The notes under the pieces: generated by a model | Database searches by the model: none | The model's input: only the letters and a program-made list of their open reading frames with translations | What the model was told of the DNA's origin: nothing | From: Nocardia asteroides | GTDB taxonomy: Bacteria; Actinomycetota; Actinomycetes; Mycobacteriales; Mycobacteriaceae | Assembly (NCBI GenBank): GCA_019930625.1 | Contig: CP082844.1 | Coordinates: 2,666,001-2,730,000, forward strand | Length of the DNA: 64,000 nucleotides | Direction: 5' to 3' | Part shown: piece by piece, positions 63,959 through 64,000 of the stretch | Numbering within the stretch: position 1 is the stretch's first letter | Layout: every line of letters starts with the position of its first letter | Program-made: the position numbers and the translations under genes

Positions 63959-64000
63959 CGTGCCCCCTTCTCGGCTCAGCTCGCATTGCGTAGCAGTATG

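Overview
The window reads as chromosomal DNA of a high-GC mycolate actinomycete, most likely Nocardia. The support is a PrrA-type response regulator, a four-gene conservon, a fused carboxyltransferase resembling AccD3, KshB under a KstR-like site, an actinobacterial POL-PE-LIG LigD, an Rv2326c/Rv2325c-like ECF transporter, mycofactocin genes and MbtH/NRPS remnants. No rRNA, tRNA, CRISPR array or intact transposase was seen. All family assignments come from reading motifs and from memory of the families; no database search was run.

Layout. 1-3 kb (minus strand): prrA (cut by the window edge), a haemophore-like secreted protein, propionyl-CoA synthetase. 3.2-8.5 kb: conservon cvnABCD, whose CvnA carries a very long LPQR repeat tail. 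8.6-19.3 kb: accD3-like carboxyltransferase, aldo/keto reductase, flavin monooxygenase, enoyl-CoA hydratase coupled to an NAPE-PLD-like hydrolase, ligD flanked by two small antitoxin-like genes, an isochorismatase-fold protein without its cysteine, and a secretory lipase. 19.4-40.7 kb: mostly metabolic and regulatory genes, including the ECF transporter, a Baeyer-Villiger monooxygenase with a divergent AraC regulator, a cyclic-nucleotide phosphodiesterase, a MarR/DinB-like pair, an RluA enzyme, a class III cyclase, an epoxide hydrolase, an AbiEi/DUF559-like protein, an SPW/TetR pair, a FAD reductase, a glutamate racemase-like protein, an AlkD-like protein, kshB and TetR.

41.0-46.0 kb holds a compact mycofactocin locus: mftA, a single-polypeptide mftB-mftC fusion, mftF and mftG, with no mftD, mftE or recognisable mftR in the window. 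From about 46 kb the window becomes accessory: a cytoplasmic microbial-transglutaminase homologue with a small partner gene (toxin/immunity-like), a zinc-ribbon protein, a decayed NRPS that left a carrier domain and an intact MbtH, an XRE regulator with two small divergent genes, a SigG-like sigma factor, an HxlR/SDR pair with a clear operator, and an ArgS of the enterobacterial type.

The most interesting region is 58.5-63.2 kb, a tightly packed four-gene operon: an unknown protein, a nucleoside-deoxyribosyltransferase/TIR-like protein, a HerA/VirB4-like ATPase and a DUF5663-like helix-hairpin-helix protein. I infer it is a candidate anti-phage or anti-plasmid system. A MarR-like regulator lies convergently beside it.
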